50,568 bases of DNA. It comes from CAMAXB01 sp964476565. GTDB lineage: Bacteria > Verrucomicrobiota > Verrucomicrobiia > Opitutales > Opitutaceae. Positions 23,780-32,889 of the stretch are shown one piece after another. The position numbers were made by a program, and so were the translations under genes. Positions within the stretch are counted from its first letter, which is position 1, and every line of letters starts with the position of its first letter. The stretch covers positions 1 through 50,568 of the forward strand of contig CAYZBG010000036.1 in assembly GCA_964476565.1 (NCBI GenBank), given 5' to 3'. The notes under the pieces are model-generated. The model did no database searches, was not told where the DNA came from, and saw only the letters and a list, made by a program, of their open reading frames with translations.

Positions 23780-25693
23780 ATGTGCGTCATCGTCACTGAA
23801 TCCGAAGCCGGCGACACCCTGCCCTACGCCGCGCCCGACTGGCTGGGCGCCTGGGCCCTCAGCACCGACGCCGCCTACTGCCGGGCCCAGGACGGGCGAT
23901 TGCTGGCCGCGAATCCGGCCTTCGCCCGCAAGTTCGGACGCAATGGCGCCCTCGCCCCGGGTCTGCGTCTCGCGGACCTCATCCATCGCGACGACTCCGC
24001 CGTGCTCGACGCCTGTGCCGAGGCCATCTGCCGTCCGCCCCACGCCGTCACCGCCGAACACCGCTGGCGCACCGCCCACGGCCTGCGCTGGTTCGCGTGG
24101 GAGGAGACTGCCCTGCGCGACGCGTCCGGCAGCGTCGTTGCGATCCGGGCCGTAGGCCGGGACGTCACCCGGCAACATCTGGCCGAGGAACAGTACCAGC
24201 GCCTCTCGCTTGCGATCGAGCAGTCGCCGGTCGCGATCGTCATCACCGACCTCGACGGCCGCGCCCAGTATGTAAATCCCAAATACACCGAGGTCAGCGG
24301 CCGCACCCTCGAGGACCTGATCGACGGCAATGTCGCCGTGTTGCGCGACGGGCATCCCGACGATGCGTCCTACCAGGCCTGCCTCGCCACCGTGCGGGCG
24401 GGCGGAGAGTGGCGCGGCGAACTGGCCACCCGCCGGCGCCCGGGCGAGACGATCTGGGAGGCGGTCAAGATCACCGGCCTGCGCGCCCCGGGCGGCGCCC
24501 TCGCGAGCCTGCTCTGCCTGCGCGAGGACATCACCAGCCGCAAGCAGCTCGAGAACGACCTGCGCCAGGCGCAGAAGATGGAGAGCCTCGGCACCCTTGC
24601 CGGCGGCATCGCCCACGATTTCAACAACCTGCTCGCAATCATCAACGGCTACGCCGAGTTCTGCCTGCAGCAGGGCGGTTCGCCGGACTTCGTCCAAAAG
24701 GGACTGCGCGAGATTCATCGTGCGACCCGGCGCGCCAGCGGGCTGGTCAACCAGATCCTCACCTTCAGCCGCAAGAACGACCCCCGCATCAGCGCCGTCG
24801 ATCTCAACACCCTCGTGCGCGAGCTCGTGGCGCTGATGTCCGAAACCTTCCCCCGCACCGTCTCGTTCAACCTCGAGCTCTGCGACCACCTGCCGCCGCT
24901 GGCGGCCGACCCGAACCAGCTGCAGCAGGTCGTGCTCAACCTGTGCGTCAATGCCCGCGACGCCATGCCTGGCGGTGGCGTAATCACCCTTTCAACCCGG
25001 CTGGATTCAGGCGCCCCGGGCCAGGACGGTCCGCCCGGGCCGCATGCCTGTCTTCACGTTTCGGATACCGGTTGCGGCATGCCCCCGGAGATCCGGGCGC
25101 GCATCTTCGAGCCGTTCTTCACCACCAAGTCGGCCCAGGAAGGCACCGGACTCGGTCTCGCCGTCGTCTACGGCATCGTGACCGGTCACCGCGGTACGAT
25201 CACCGTCGACAGCACCCCGGGCGCGGGCAGTACGTTCACCGTGCGCCTGCCGCTTTCCGAGACGGCCGGACCGGTCGCGGTCCACGCCGTTTCTGCCGGC
25301 TTCCCCGGCGGCACCGAGTCGCTCCTGATCGTCGACGACGAGGCCGCCTTGCGCACCTTGCTCGCCACCACGCTCGGAGCCAAGGGCTACCGCACCCAGT
25401 CGACCGCCAACGGCCGCGAGGCCATCGGCCTGATTGCAGACGCCACCCGTTACTTCGACGCTGTGCTGCTCGACCTGAACCTGCCCGGAGCGTCAGGCCA
25501 GGACGTGTTCCAGTCCATCCGCACGCATCGGCCGGAACTTCGCATCGTCGTCACCAGCGGCCATATCACCGCCGACGCGCGGGCGTTGTTCGAGAGTCAT
25601 CCCGGCTGTGTCCTGATTCCGAAGCCGTTCGCGCTCGACGATGTGGGCCGCCAGCTGCGCACGTTGCTCGACGGACGCGCCCGTACGGGGTGA
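23780..25693 (+). CDS. PAS-PAS sensor histidine kinase with a receiver domain
   Basis: This 637-residue cytoplasmic hybrid kinase has two PAS-like domains (about residues 30-140 and 150-260; AIEQSPVAIVITDLDGRAQYVNP marks the second). A HisKA domain follows with the phosphorylated His in GGIAHDFNNLLA (about residue 278). The ATPase domain has NLCVNARDAM, SDTGCGMPPE and GTGLGLAVV. The C-terminal receiver (residues 513-632) has the acidic pair in LLIVDDE and the phospho-acceptor in VLLDLNLPG (about residue 564). No membrane segment is seen, so it senses an internal signal. The ATG at 23780 follows the HDOD stop by 20 bases. There is no DNA-binding output, so signalling goes through a phosphorelay or through the HDOD partner. 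Confidence 0.93.
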   Translation: MCVIVTESEAGDTLPYAAPDWLGAWALSTDAAYCRAQDGRLLAANPAFARKFGRNGALAPGLRLADLIHRDDSAVLDACAEAICRPPHAVTAEHRWRTAHGLRWFAWEETALRDASGSVVAIRAVGRDVTRQHLAEEQYQRLSLAIEQSPVAIVITDLDGRAQYVNPKYTEVSGRTLEDLIDGNVAVLRDGHPDDASYQACLATVRAGGEWRGELATRRRPGETIWEAVKITGLRAPGGALASLLCLREDITSRKQLENDLRQAQKMESLGTLAGGIAHDFNNLLAIINGYAEFCLQQGGSPDFVQKGLREIHRATRRASGLVNQILTFSRKNDPRISAVDLNTLVRELVALMSETFPRTVSFNLELCDHLPPLAADPNQLQQVVLNLCVNARDAMPGGGVITLSTRLDSGAPGQDGPPGPHACLHVSDTGCGMPPEIRARIFEPFFTTKSAQEGTGLGLAVVYGIVTGHRGTITVDSTPGAGSTFTVRLPLSETAGPVAVHAVSAGFPGGTESLLIVDDEAALRTLLATTLGAKGYRTQSTANGREAIGLIADATRYFDAVLLDLNLPGASGQDVFQSIRTHRPELRIVVTSGHITADARALFESHPGCVLIPKPFALDDVGRQLRTLLDGRARTG

Positions 25694-25766
25694 GGCCAGC
25701 ACCTCGGTCGCAGCCGATGCCTTTGCGGTTGCCGGTCGGCGGCGGCGCGCTTATCGTCCGATCACC

Positions 25767-26078
25767 ATGATCGACGTCATCAAGAAAACCCTTCTGGCCG
25801 GCGTCGGCGCCGCCATCGTCACCAAGGAAAAAGTCGAAGGCGCCTTGGGCGACTTCGTGAAGCAGGGCAAAGTCTCGGCCGAGGAGGCGCGGGCAATGGC
25901 TGCCAAGATCGCCGACCAAGGCCGGCAGGAGTTCGAGGAGGCTTCGCAGAACCTCAGCGCCAAGATCAAGGAGCTGCTGAAGCACACCGACGAGCAAACC
26001 CAGGCCAGGCTGGCCGCACTTGAGGCCCGGGTGACCGACCTCGAGTCGAAACTCGCGGATCGCGCCCAAGGCGACTGA
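25767..26078 (+). CDS. Phasin-like coiled-coil protein
   Basis: This 103-residue acidic helical protein starts MIDVIKKTLLAGVGAA and ends in a heptad-rich segment (ARLAALEARVTDLESKLADR). The pattern KEKVEGALGDFVKQGKVSAEEA matches the small 'phasin family' proteins often found directly upstream of ABC1/UbiB kinases; such proteins are linked to polyhydroxyalkanoate granules in some bacteria, but many have no proven role. The ABC1 kinase gene begins 3 bases after its stop. I chose the ATG at 25767 because the upstream part of the frame (from 25641) overlaps the hybrid kinase gene and is unlike any family. Confidence 0.8.
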   Translation: MIDVIKKTLLAGVGAAIVTKEKVEGALGDFVKQGKVSAEEARAMAAKIADQGRQEFEEASQNLSAKIKELLKHTDEQTQARLAALEARVTDLESKLADRAQGD

Positions 26079-26081
26079 CCC

Positions 26082-27734
26082 GTGAAGCCGTTCGATTTCC
26101 TCAGCAACGCTGTTCGCGCCAAGGAAATCCTCGCGGTCATCGCGAAGTACGGGTTCGCGGACCTGCTCGACCAGCTCGAGCTGCCGCCCGGGCTGCACCG
26201 ACGGTTGATGCCCGCCTCGGCCGACCACCGGACCACCGCCGAACGCATCCGGCTGGCCGCGGAGGAACTGGGCCCGACCTTCATCAAGGCCGGGCAGCTC
26301 ATGAGCATGCGCCCCGACGCGCTGCCGCATGCGCTGATCCTCGAGTTGCGCAAGCTGCAGAGCAACGTGCAGGCGGTGCCGTTCGAAGAGCTGCGTCCGG
26401 TCCTGAGCGAAGAACTGGGCAAGAACCCGACGGATCTGTTTCGTTATTTCGACGAAAAACCCGCCGCCTCGGCCTCGCTGGCCCAGGTGTACTTTGCCGA
26501 GCTGCACGACGGCCGTGCCGTGGCGGTGAAGATCCAGCGTCCGCACCTGATGAAGACGCTGCAGGCCGACTTCGACCTGCTGACCTGGCTCGGCGACCAG
26601 CTGCACCAGCGGGTTGGCGCCCTCCAGCCGTACGATCTGCCCTCGGTGGTGGCCGAGGTGAAGGAAGGCATCCGCCGTGAACTCGACTTCGAGAACGAGG
26701 CGCGCAACCAGCAGTTTTTCAATGCGCTCAATCCGCATCCGGAGCACGTCTTTGCCCCAGCCGTGGTCGCCGAGCTCTCCACCAAACGTGTCCTCGTGAT
26801 GGAGCGCATTCGCGGCGCCTCCGTCGACACCGCGCAACCCGGAGCGGAGAAAGGGGCGGAGATCGCCGCCCACGGCGCCCGGTCGCTGCTGCATCAGGTG
26901 CTGATCCGCGGCTTCTTTCACGCCGACCCGCACGCAGGCAATGTCATGATCACGCCCGAGGGACGGCTTTGCTTCCTCGACTGGGGCATGGCCGGGCACC
27001 TGACCCGCCGTCTGCGCTATGCGTTGGCGGACTTGTTCCTCGCCGCCGTGGATCAGGACGCCGAGCAGATCGTGCAGATTGCGGCCAACCTCGGCAGTCC
27101 CAGCGGACGGGCCGATCTGCGCGCGATGGAGCGCGACGTCACCCTTGCCCTGCGCGAGGATTTCAACCTCGCCGTCGGCCGGCCGCAGATTGGGCGGGCG
27201 ATGCTCAAGCTCCTTTTCATTTTCGGGCGCAACGGCATCAACATCACGCGTGATTATTCGCTGATGGCCAAGGCCGTGCTTTCGATCGAGGAGGTCGGCC
27301 GGACCCTCGATCCCGGCTTCGATCTGCGCGCGCATGCCCGGCCCGTGCTCGCCGAGTTGCGCAAGGAACGCACCGGGCCGCGCGCCCTCGCCCGCGACAC
27401 GCGCGTCCTGCTGCGCTCGGTGCTGACCGGCCTGCAGGAACTGCCGGGCGAACTGTACCGGATCGTGCGCCGCATCGAGCACGATGACCTGACGATCCGG
27501 TTTCGCCACGAAGGGCTGGAGAATCTCGACGACGCCCTAAAGACGGCGAGCAACCGGATCACGCTCGGCGTGGTCATCGGGTCCCTCATCGTCGGCTCCT
27601 CGCTCATCATCACGACACAGATCCCGCCGTACCTGTTCGGACACTCGGCCTTTGGCATCATCGGCTACCTCCTGTCCGCCCTGCTCGGGCTCTACGTCAT
27701 CTACGACATCGTTCGCCATGGGCGCCACAAATAG
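26082..27734 (+). CDS. ABC1/UbiB-family atypical kinase
   Basis: This is a 550-residue member of the ABC1 (UbiB/COQ8) family, a membrane-attached ATPase/kinase needed for isoprenoid quinone synthesis. Diagnostic features are the KxGQ motif (FIKAGQLMSMRPD, Lys69), the invariant Lys150 in VAVKIQRP, the catalytic FHADPHAGN (Asp282, Asn287) and the metal-binding Asp300 in LCFLDWG. Two hydrophobic segments at the C-terminus (residues 486-505 and 520-540) anchor it in the membrane, as in UbiB. It starts with GTG 3 bases after the phasin-like gene. A polyprenyl diphosphate synthase gene lies 5 kb away (32890-33915) and would supply the quinone side chain. Confidence 0.93.
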   Translation: MKPFDFLSNAVRAKEILAVIAKYGFADLLDQLELPPGLHRRLMPASADHRTTAERIRLAAEELGPTFIKAGQLMSMRPDALPHALILELRKLQSNVQAVPFEELRPVLSEELGKNPTDLFRYFDEKPAASASLAQVYFAELHDGRAVAVKIQRPHLMKTLQADFDLLTWLGDQLHQRVGALQPYDLPSVVAEVKEGIRRELDFENEARNQQFFNALNPHPEHVFAPAVVAELSTKRVLVMERIRGASVDTAQPGAEKGAEIAAHGARSLLHQVLIRGFFHADPHAGNVMITPEGRLCFLDWGMAGHLTRRLRYALADLFLAAVDQDAEQIVQIAANLGSPSGRADLRAMERDVTLALREDFNLAVGRPQIGRAMLKLLFIFGRNGINITRDYSLMAKAVLSIEEVGRTLDPGFDLRAHARPVLAELRKERTGPRALARDTRVLLRSVLTGLQELPGELYRIVRRIEHDDLTIRFRHEGLENLDDALKTASNRITLGVVIGSLIVGSSLIITTQIPPYLFGHSAFGIIGYLLSALLGLYVIYDIVRHGRHK

Positions 27735-27785
27735 CGCGGAAACTTCCGTCACCGCGTGGCGTCTCACCGGGAAGCCGCTCTCGCC

Positions 27786-29417
27786 ATGACGCCCGCCAAC
27801 GCCCGCCTGATCCTCCTTGGCGTTGCTTGCTTTGCTGTCTCGGCGGGAGTGCTCCTGTGGCGGACGGATCCTCTCCGACCCGGCGCGGACGCTGCCGGGC
27901 CTTCGGCGAACAAGGGTGGCGCGCTCCGCAGCTCAACCCCGGCCTCTGGCCGAGCGGACGCCGCGACGGACTCCGACGCCTATGCCCGCTTGCTGGCGCG
28001 CCTCGCCGCCCCGGAAGGCGCCCGGGGTGCCAGGGCCAATGAGGCGGTGGTGACCTTCAAGGACGCCGCCGCCCTCGAGCGTTTTCTCGCTGCGGCGGCT
28101 GCGGCGGGCCTCGAGGTGCGGGCGCGCATCGACGGGTTGCTCACCGTCCGGGTTGCGGCCCGGTCCGCTGCCGACCTCGCCCGCGGCCTTCTGCCCTTCC
28201 AGAACGAGTGGAGCGAGGCCGGGCCCAATCCCTACGTGTTCACGCCGCAACCGCCGCCCGCCGAGGCCCGCGCCGCCCAACGCCACCTTGCCTTTGGCAA
28301 CCGGACCCTGGAGTTCCTCGGCATCACCGGCGACCACGGCGGATGGGGTCGCGGCGTGACCATCGCGATCATCGACAGTGGTGTCGCACCGGATGCCACC
28401 TTTGCGCCGGGGCGCGTGCGCTCGCTCGACCTTGGGCTCGGCGTCCAGGCCGCCGACGGACACGGCACCGCCGTCGCGGCTCTCGCGGCCGGAGAATCGG
28501 CCGACGCCCCCGGTGTCGCCCCGGCCGCCTCGATCCTGAGTATCCGCGTTACCGATACCGAAGGGCTCGGCGACACCTTCACCGTGGCCCAGGCCATCGT
28601 TGCCGCGACCGATGCCGGCGCCCGGGTGCTCAACCTCAGTCTCGGTGCCTACCAGGACCATCCGACCCTGTCGCGGGCCGTGGGCTACGCGCTGGAACGA
28701 GGCGCCGTGGTGGTGGCCTCCGCCGGCAACGACCAGGCGGGCGTGCTCACCTGGCCGGCCGCCGATCCGCGTGTCATCTCAGTCGGCTCCGTCGATGCAC
28801 TCGAGCAGCAGGTCACGTTCTCCAACTCAGGCGAAACCTTGAGCGTGACCGCGCCCGGTTACGGCGTAAACACCGCCTGGCTGGAGAATCAGCGGGTGAG
28901 CTTCAGCGGTACCTCTGCCAGCGCGCCGCTCGTGGCCGGCGCCATCGCCGCCGTGATGTCGCAGAATCCCGGAGTCGGCGCAGCTGGAGCCTGGGAAATC
29001 CTCGCCGCCCACACGAACGAAGCCGGGGCGCCCGGGGCCGACGCCCGCTACGGACAGGGCATCCTGAATGTCGGCTGGGCCATGGCCCGCACCGATCCAA
29101 CCCGCGTCGACACGGCGGTGGCCAGCCATTATTTCAACGAAGCCGCAGGCCGCCTCGAGGTCGTCGTGCAGAACCGCAGCAACCTCGGGGTCGCCGGCCT
29201 GCAGCTCGCGGTGCAGACCGCAGCCGGCACTTCGACGAATACGCTTCGCTGGCTCGGCCCGGGCGCCACCAGCATCGTCACGGTGCCCATCAATCCGTCC
29301 GCCCTGCGCTCCGGCGAGGTACAGGTCTTCCGTTCGGAGTTGATCAACCCGGCCGGCGTCGCCGATGTCGCGCCGGCCAACAATCGGAAGACAAGCTCCC
29401 TCCAGACCGCCCCTTGA
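27786..29417 (+). CDS. Exported subtilisin-like serine protease (S8)
   Basis: This 544-residue protease has an N-terminal hydrophobic segment (residues 8-25) that serves as signal peptide or anchor. A pro-region of about 160 residues follows, and then the S8 catalytic domain with Asp197 (IIDSGV), His226 (GHGTAVA), oxyanion Asn315 (SAGNDQ) and Ser377 (FSGTSASAP). The last 130 residues form a beta-rich domain with the appearance of a CARDB/Ig-like module (RLEVVVQNRSNLGVAGLQL). It is secreted or surface-bound. The ATG at 27786 starts the signal directly; an upstream in-frame start at 27756 is less likely. The YjbQ gene converges, leaving only 10 bases between the stops. Confidence 0.93.
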   Translation: MTPANARLILLGVACFAVSAGVLLWRTDPLRPGADAAGPSANKGGALRSSTPASGRADAATDSDAYARLLARLAAPEGARGARANEAVVTFKDAAALERFLAAAAAAGLEVRARIDGLLTVRVAARSAADLARGLLPFQNEWSEAGPNPYVFTPQPPPAEARAAQRHLAFGNRTLEFLGITGDHGGWGRGVTIAIIDSGVAPDATFAPGRVRSLDLGLGVQAADGHGTAVAALAAGESADAPGVAPAASILSIRVTDTEGLGDTFTVAQAIVAATDAGARVLNLSLGAYQDHPTLSRAVGYALERGAVVVASAGNDQAGVLTWPAADPRVISVGSVDALEQQVTFSNSGETLSVTAPGYGVNTAWLENQRVSFSGTSASAPLVAGAIAAVMSQNPGVGAAGAWEILAAHTNEAGAPGADARYGQGILNVGWAMARTDPTRVDTAVASHYFNEAAGRLEVVVQNRSNLGVAGLQLAVQTAAGTSTNTLRWLGPGATSIVTVPINPSALRSGEVQVFRSELINPAGVADVAPANNRKTSSLQTAP

Positions 29418-29427
29418 CGGGGACGGC

Positions 29428-29847
29428 CTACTCGCCGTGGATCGTGAGCACGATCTCGCGGGTGTGCGGCGCGGAACGGTGTTCCCAGAGGAAGATTCCC
29501 TGCCAGGTGCCGAGCAGGAGACGTCCCTCGGAGAAGGGCACGGCCTCCGCCGTGCGGGTCAGCGCCATCTTGATGTGGCTCGGCATGTCGTCGGGCCCCT
29601 CGAGGGTGTGGGTAAAGTGCGGATCGTCGGGCCGCACGAGGCGCCCCAGCCACGCTTCGAGGTCGGCCCGGGCGTCCGGGTCGGCGTTTTCCATGATGAC
29701 CAGGGAGCAGCTGGTATGACGGCAAAAGGCATGGGCGAGGCCGCGACGCAGGCCGCTGGCGCGCACCGCTGCCGCGAGTTCGGCGGTGAATTCATGGGTG
29801 CCGGCGCCCCGCGTGCGCAGGCTGATGATCTGCTGATGGAACGGCAT
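29428..29847 (-). CDS. YjbQ-family (UPF0047) protein
   Basis: This 139-residue protein has the conserved UPF0047 features HTSCSLVIMENADP, the FTHTLEGPDDMPSHIK segment with several His residues, and GTWQGIFLWEHR near the C-terminus. It spans the usual full length of the family. Members have weak thiamine-phosphate synthase activity in vitro and a trimeric barrel; the physiological role is unclear. It is cytoplasmic and lies 54 bases downstream of fumC on the same strand, so it is probably transcribed with it. Confidence 0.95.
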   Translation of the reverse strand: MPFHQQIISLRTRGAGTHEFTAELAAAVRASGLRRGLAHAFCRHTSCSLVIMENADPDARADLEAWLGRLVRPDDPHFTHTLEGPDDMPSHIKMALTRTAEAVPFSEGRLLLGTWQGIFLWEHRSAPHTREIVLTIHGE

Positions 29848-29901
29848 GAGCCCGAAGCCTGGGCCCCGGGCACGGCGTTCGCCAGCCCGGTCTCGCGGCC
29901 C

Positions 29902-31284
29902 TCACCGCGGTCCGGTCATGCCGCGCGGATCGAGCACCCGGTCGACTTCATCCGCCGTCATCCAGCCGCGGGCAAGCACCACCTCGCGCAGGGTCCGTCC
30001 AGTGGCATGGGCGTCCTTGGCAACCTCCGCGGCCCGATCGTATCCGAGGATTGGATTCAGAGCCGTGACGAGCATCAGGGAGCGGTCAGTCAACTCGCGG
30101 CAGCGGGCAGGGTCCGCCTCCAGCCCGGCCACGCAGGCCTCGGCGAACCGGTGCGCGGCCTGCGCGAGACAGCCCACCGCCTCGTGCAGGCTGTAGGCCA
30201 GGAGAGGCAGAGTGACATTCAACTCCAGCTGCCCGTCGCGTCCGGCCAGCTGCACGGTGGTGACGAGGCCCTGCACATAATGTCCGACCTGCACGACCAT
30301 CTCGCACATGACCGGATTGACCTTGCCGGGCATGATCGACGAGCCGGGCTGGGTCGCAGGCAGGCGCAGCTCGCCCAGGCCACTGCGCGGCCCGGATCCG
30401 AGCAGGCGGACATCGCCGGCGATCTTGGACAGGGCACCCGCCGTGGCGGCGAGCAGGCCGGCGACTTCAACGACGTCGTCGCGCGCGGCCTGCGCTTCGA
30501 AATGGTTTCCAGCCTCGCGGAATGCGATGCCGGTTTCCCGGCTGAGGATGGCGCACACCGCGGCGGCGAAACCAGGCGGGCAATTGAGCCCGGTCCCAAC
30601 GGCCGTGCCACCGACTGCGAGTTCTTCGAGGAGCGACCCGGCCCGGTCGCAACGGGCGACCGCCTTCGCCAGCTGGGCGGCGTAACCGGAGAATTCCTGC
30701 CCCAGGGTCAGCGGGGTTGCGTCCATCAGGTGGGTGCGACCGATTTTGACGATCCCGGCAAACGCCGCGCTTCGTTCCGCCAGCGCCGCCTCGAGTCCGA
30801 CCAGCGCAGGACGCAACCGGTCGCGCAGCGCCCGCGCCACGCTGAGGTGCAGGACGGTGGGGATGATGTCGTTGGAGGACTGGCTCAGGTTGACATCGTC
30901 GTTGGGATGCACGGGCCGGCGGGAGCCGATCGGTTCGCCCGCCAGTTGGCTGGCGCGGTTCGCGATCACCTCGTTGGCATTCATGTTCGTCGAGGTACCC
31001 GATCCGGTCTGAAACACATCAACGGGGAAATGCTCCAGCAGACGACCGTCGGCGATCTCGCGGGCAGCGGCGCAAATCAGGCGGGCCTTCTCTGGGGTAA
31101 GCAGGCCCAGGGCCGCATTGGCCTCCGCACACGCAAACTTCACCAAACCGAGTCCGCGCAGAAAAGCGTCAGGCAATCGATGCCCACTGATGGGGAAATT
31201 CAACACGGCCCGCTGGGTGGACGCTCCATAGAGAGCTCCCTCCGGCAACGTCATATCACCCATCGAGTCTCGTTCGGTTCTCAT
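29902..31284 (-). CDS. fumC: Class II fumarate hydratase
   Basis: FumC catalyses the reversible hydration of fumarate to L-malate in the citric acid cycle, as an iron-free cytoplasmic homotetramer. This 461-residue copy has the family blocks GSGTSTNMNANEVIANR, SSNDIIPT, and the signature GSSIMPGKVNP with the mobile catalytic Ser. The ATG at 31284 (MRTERDSMGDM) gives the normal N-terminus; upstream in-frame starts up to 31341 would add residues not seen in the family. It is followed by yjbQ and preceded by an anti-sigma-like gene after a gap of 123 bases that holds nothing else I can identify. Confidence 0.96.
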   Translation of the reverse strand: MRTERDSMGDMTLPEGALYGASTQRAVLNFPISGHRLPDAFLRGLGLVKFACAEANAALGLLTPEKARLICAAAREIADGRLLEHFPVDVFQTGSGTSTNMNANEVIANRASQLAGEPIGSRRPVHPNDDVNLSQSSNDIIPTVLHLSVARALRDRLRPALVGLEAALAERSAAFAGIVKIGRTHLMDATPLTLGQEFSGYAAQLAKAVARCDRAGSLLEELAVGGTAVGTGLNCPPGFAAAVCAILSRETGIAFREAGNHFEAQAARDDVVEVAGLLAATAGALSKIAGDVRLLGSGPRSGLGELRLPATQPGSSIMPGKVNPVMCEMVVQVGHYVQGLVTTVQLAGRDGQLELNVTLPLLAYSLHEAVGCLAQAAHRFAEACVAGLEADPARCRELTDRSLMLVTALNPILGYDRAAEVAKDAHATGRTLREVVLARGWMTADEVDRVLDPRGMTGPR

Positions 31285-31407
31285 CGGGAAAAGTCTACCC
31301 ACACCCATGGCGTACAGCCTGATCGCCTCCGCCGGCGACACTGACCCTTGAGAAACAAGCTAGACCCGCCGGCCGAAGCCGATCGGACGGTCCCGGCACG
31401 CCGAGAC

Positions 31408-32214
31408 TCAGAGCTTGAGCATCAAGCGATCCGCTTGGGCGCTCAGGCGCCGGGCCGCATCGTAGAATTGATCTTCGCTCAGGCGCCGGGCTTGGCGTTC
31501 GGTCACTTGGGCCGACCGCTCATTCTCAAGCGAGTAGCTGGCCAGTTGGGCCATGGGCGGCGGGAGCACGCGGCTGCTGCGGGGAGCAGAAGGCACTGCG
31601 ATTTGGGCCAGTGGTTCCTCAGTCACCCGAAGGTCAGCTCCGCGACGGTGGAGGACCTTGGCAAACTCAAGCTCGGCGCCCGCCATGTTGGCGGCAATGA
31701 GACGCGCGGACGGCGTGAGCGCGCCCGTTTCGTCAACGCGGCGGGCCAACGACGACGACGGCGCGACGGCCACCTCCATCGCGGGTTGATCCGCGACCGG
31801 GCTCAAGGTCTCCGTGGACGCCACCATCACGGTGGACGTCGGCACCTGCGGTTCGGACAATGTCTCCGAAACCGTCACGCTGTCGGTCTCCGCAACTCGC
31901 GTAAAGGTCGGGGCGACCGGCGTGGCATCGACCTCACCCTCCGGAGCAACGTGAACCGAACCGGATTCGCGTACCGTAACAAACGTGAGGGCGAGCACCG
32001 CGGTGGCACCCACCGGAAGAGAGAAACGGACGAGTCGGGGCATCACCCGCGGAAGCGAGAACCACCAGCGCTTCCGCTCCACGGCGGCTGCCAGCTGCTT
32101 GGCCCGGAAATCCTGCTCGAACTGAGTCCAGAAGGCGGCGTCGGGCCGCTCCGCGCGCTTGAGGCGGAGAAGGTCTTCCAACGTCACTTTCGAGTCCGGG
32201 CGGGTTTCGTTCAT
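31408..32214 (-). CDS. Probable membrane-bound anti-sigma factor
   Basis: This 268-residue protein has a basic N-terminal cytoplasmic part (LEDLLRLKRAERPDAAFWTQ, residues 12-31, a helical sigma-binding-like segment). One transmembrane helix follows (about residues 63-82), and then a long Ser/Thr/Val-rich, low-complexity periplasmic part. The gene overlaps the stop codon of the ECF sigma factor by 4 bases, the standard arrangement for a sigma/anti-sigma pair. No zinc-binding anti-sigma motif (HxxxCxxC) is present, so it would be of another type. Function is inferred from position and topology. Confidence 0.7.
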   Translation of the reverse strand: MNETRPDSKVTLEDLLRLKRAERPDAAFWTQFEQDFRAKQLAAAVERKRWWFSLPRVMPRLVRFSLPVGATAVLALTFVTVRESGSVHVAPEGEVDATPVAPTFTRVAETDSVTVSETLSEPQVPTSTVMVASTETLSPVADQPAMEVAVAPSSSLARRVDETGALTPSARLIAANMAGAELEFAKVLHRRGADLRVTEEPLAQIAVPSAPRSSRVLPPPMAQLASYSLENERSAQVTERQARRLSEDQFYDAARRLSAQADRLMLKL

Positions 32215-32846
32215 GTGCGCAGGTAAGGTTGAAGTTCCGACTGAAGAAGTTGTTTCGCGTAGTGGAGGCGGGAGCGGACCGTGCCGACCGAGCAGCCGAC
32301 CACCTCGGCAATCTCTTCGTGGCTAAGCCCGTCGATTTCGAATAAAGTCACCACCGTACGATGCTTAATAGACAGTTTCTGCATCGCTTCGTTCAATTTT
32401 TCCTGGAGCTCCTTAACAAAGACCTCCCGCTCAACCCCGGTTTTGTCAGTGAGTTGCTCGACGAGCGCCGTCGTCTTGTCCTCCTCGACGATCTTTTCGA
32501 AGCTGAAGAAACTCCGCAGCCGGGCCTTGCGCAGATGGGTGAGCGTCGAATTCACCGCGATCCGGTACAGCCAGGTGAAGAACGACGACTGGCCTTGGAA
32601 ACGATTGATGGACTGGAAAGCCTTGATGAACGCGTCCTGGGTGAGGTCCGCCGCGTCGTCGCGGTTCGACGTCATGTTGTAGACGACGGAGTAGACCCGT
32701 TCGCGGTACTTGCGCATCAGCAGGTCGAAGGCGGCCACATCGCCCGACTGAACCCGTTGCACCAGCGACCAGTCTGAATCCGCCTCCTGCTGCCGCTCCG
32801 GGGACGCAACGAGCGTCTTGTCGAATGCTTTGGGGGCGGCATGCAT
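32211..32846 (-). CDS. ECF-type RNA polymerase sigma factor
   Basis: This 211-residue protein has sigma region 2 (FDLLMRKYRERVYSVVYN, then DAADLTQDAFIKAFQS) and region 4 with the helix-turn-helix (LSHEEIAEVVGCSVGTVRSRLHYAK). Regions 1.1 and 3 are absent, as in ECF factors, which direct polymerase to stress or envelope genes. The spacing between regions is somewhat long, with a charged KTTALVEQLTDKTGVE insertion. I chose the ATG at 32846 because the upstream part of the frame (to 33032) overlaps the prenyl synthase gene. The overlapping membrane gene downstream is its probable anti-sigma factor. Confidence 0.93.
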   Translation of the reverse strand: MHAAPKAFDKTLVASPERQQEADSDWSLVQRVQSGDVAAFDLLMRKYRERVYSVVYNMTSNRDDAADLTQDAFIKAFQSINRFQGQSSFFTWLYRIAVNSTLTHLRKARLRSFFSFEKIVEEDKTTALVEQLTDKTGVEREVFVKELQEKLNEAMQKLSIKHRTVVTLFEIDGLSHEEIAEVVGCSVGTVRSRLHYAKQLLQSELQPYLRT

Positions 32847-32889
32847 CGTGGAACTAAATGAAGGGAATGACCGGTTCGCGCAACGGAAT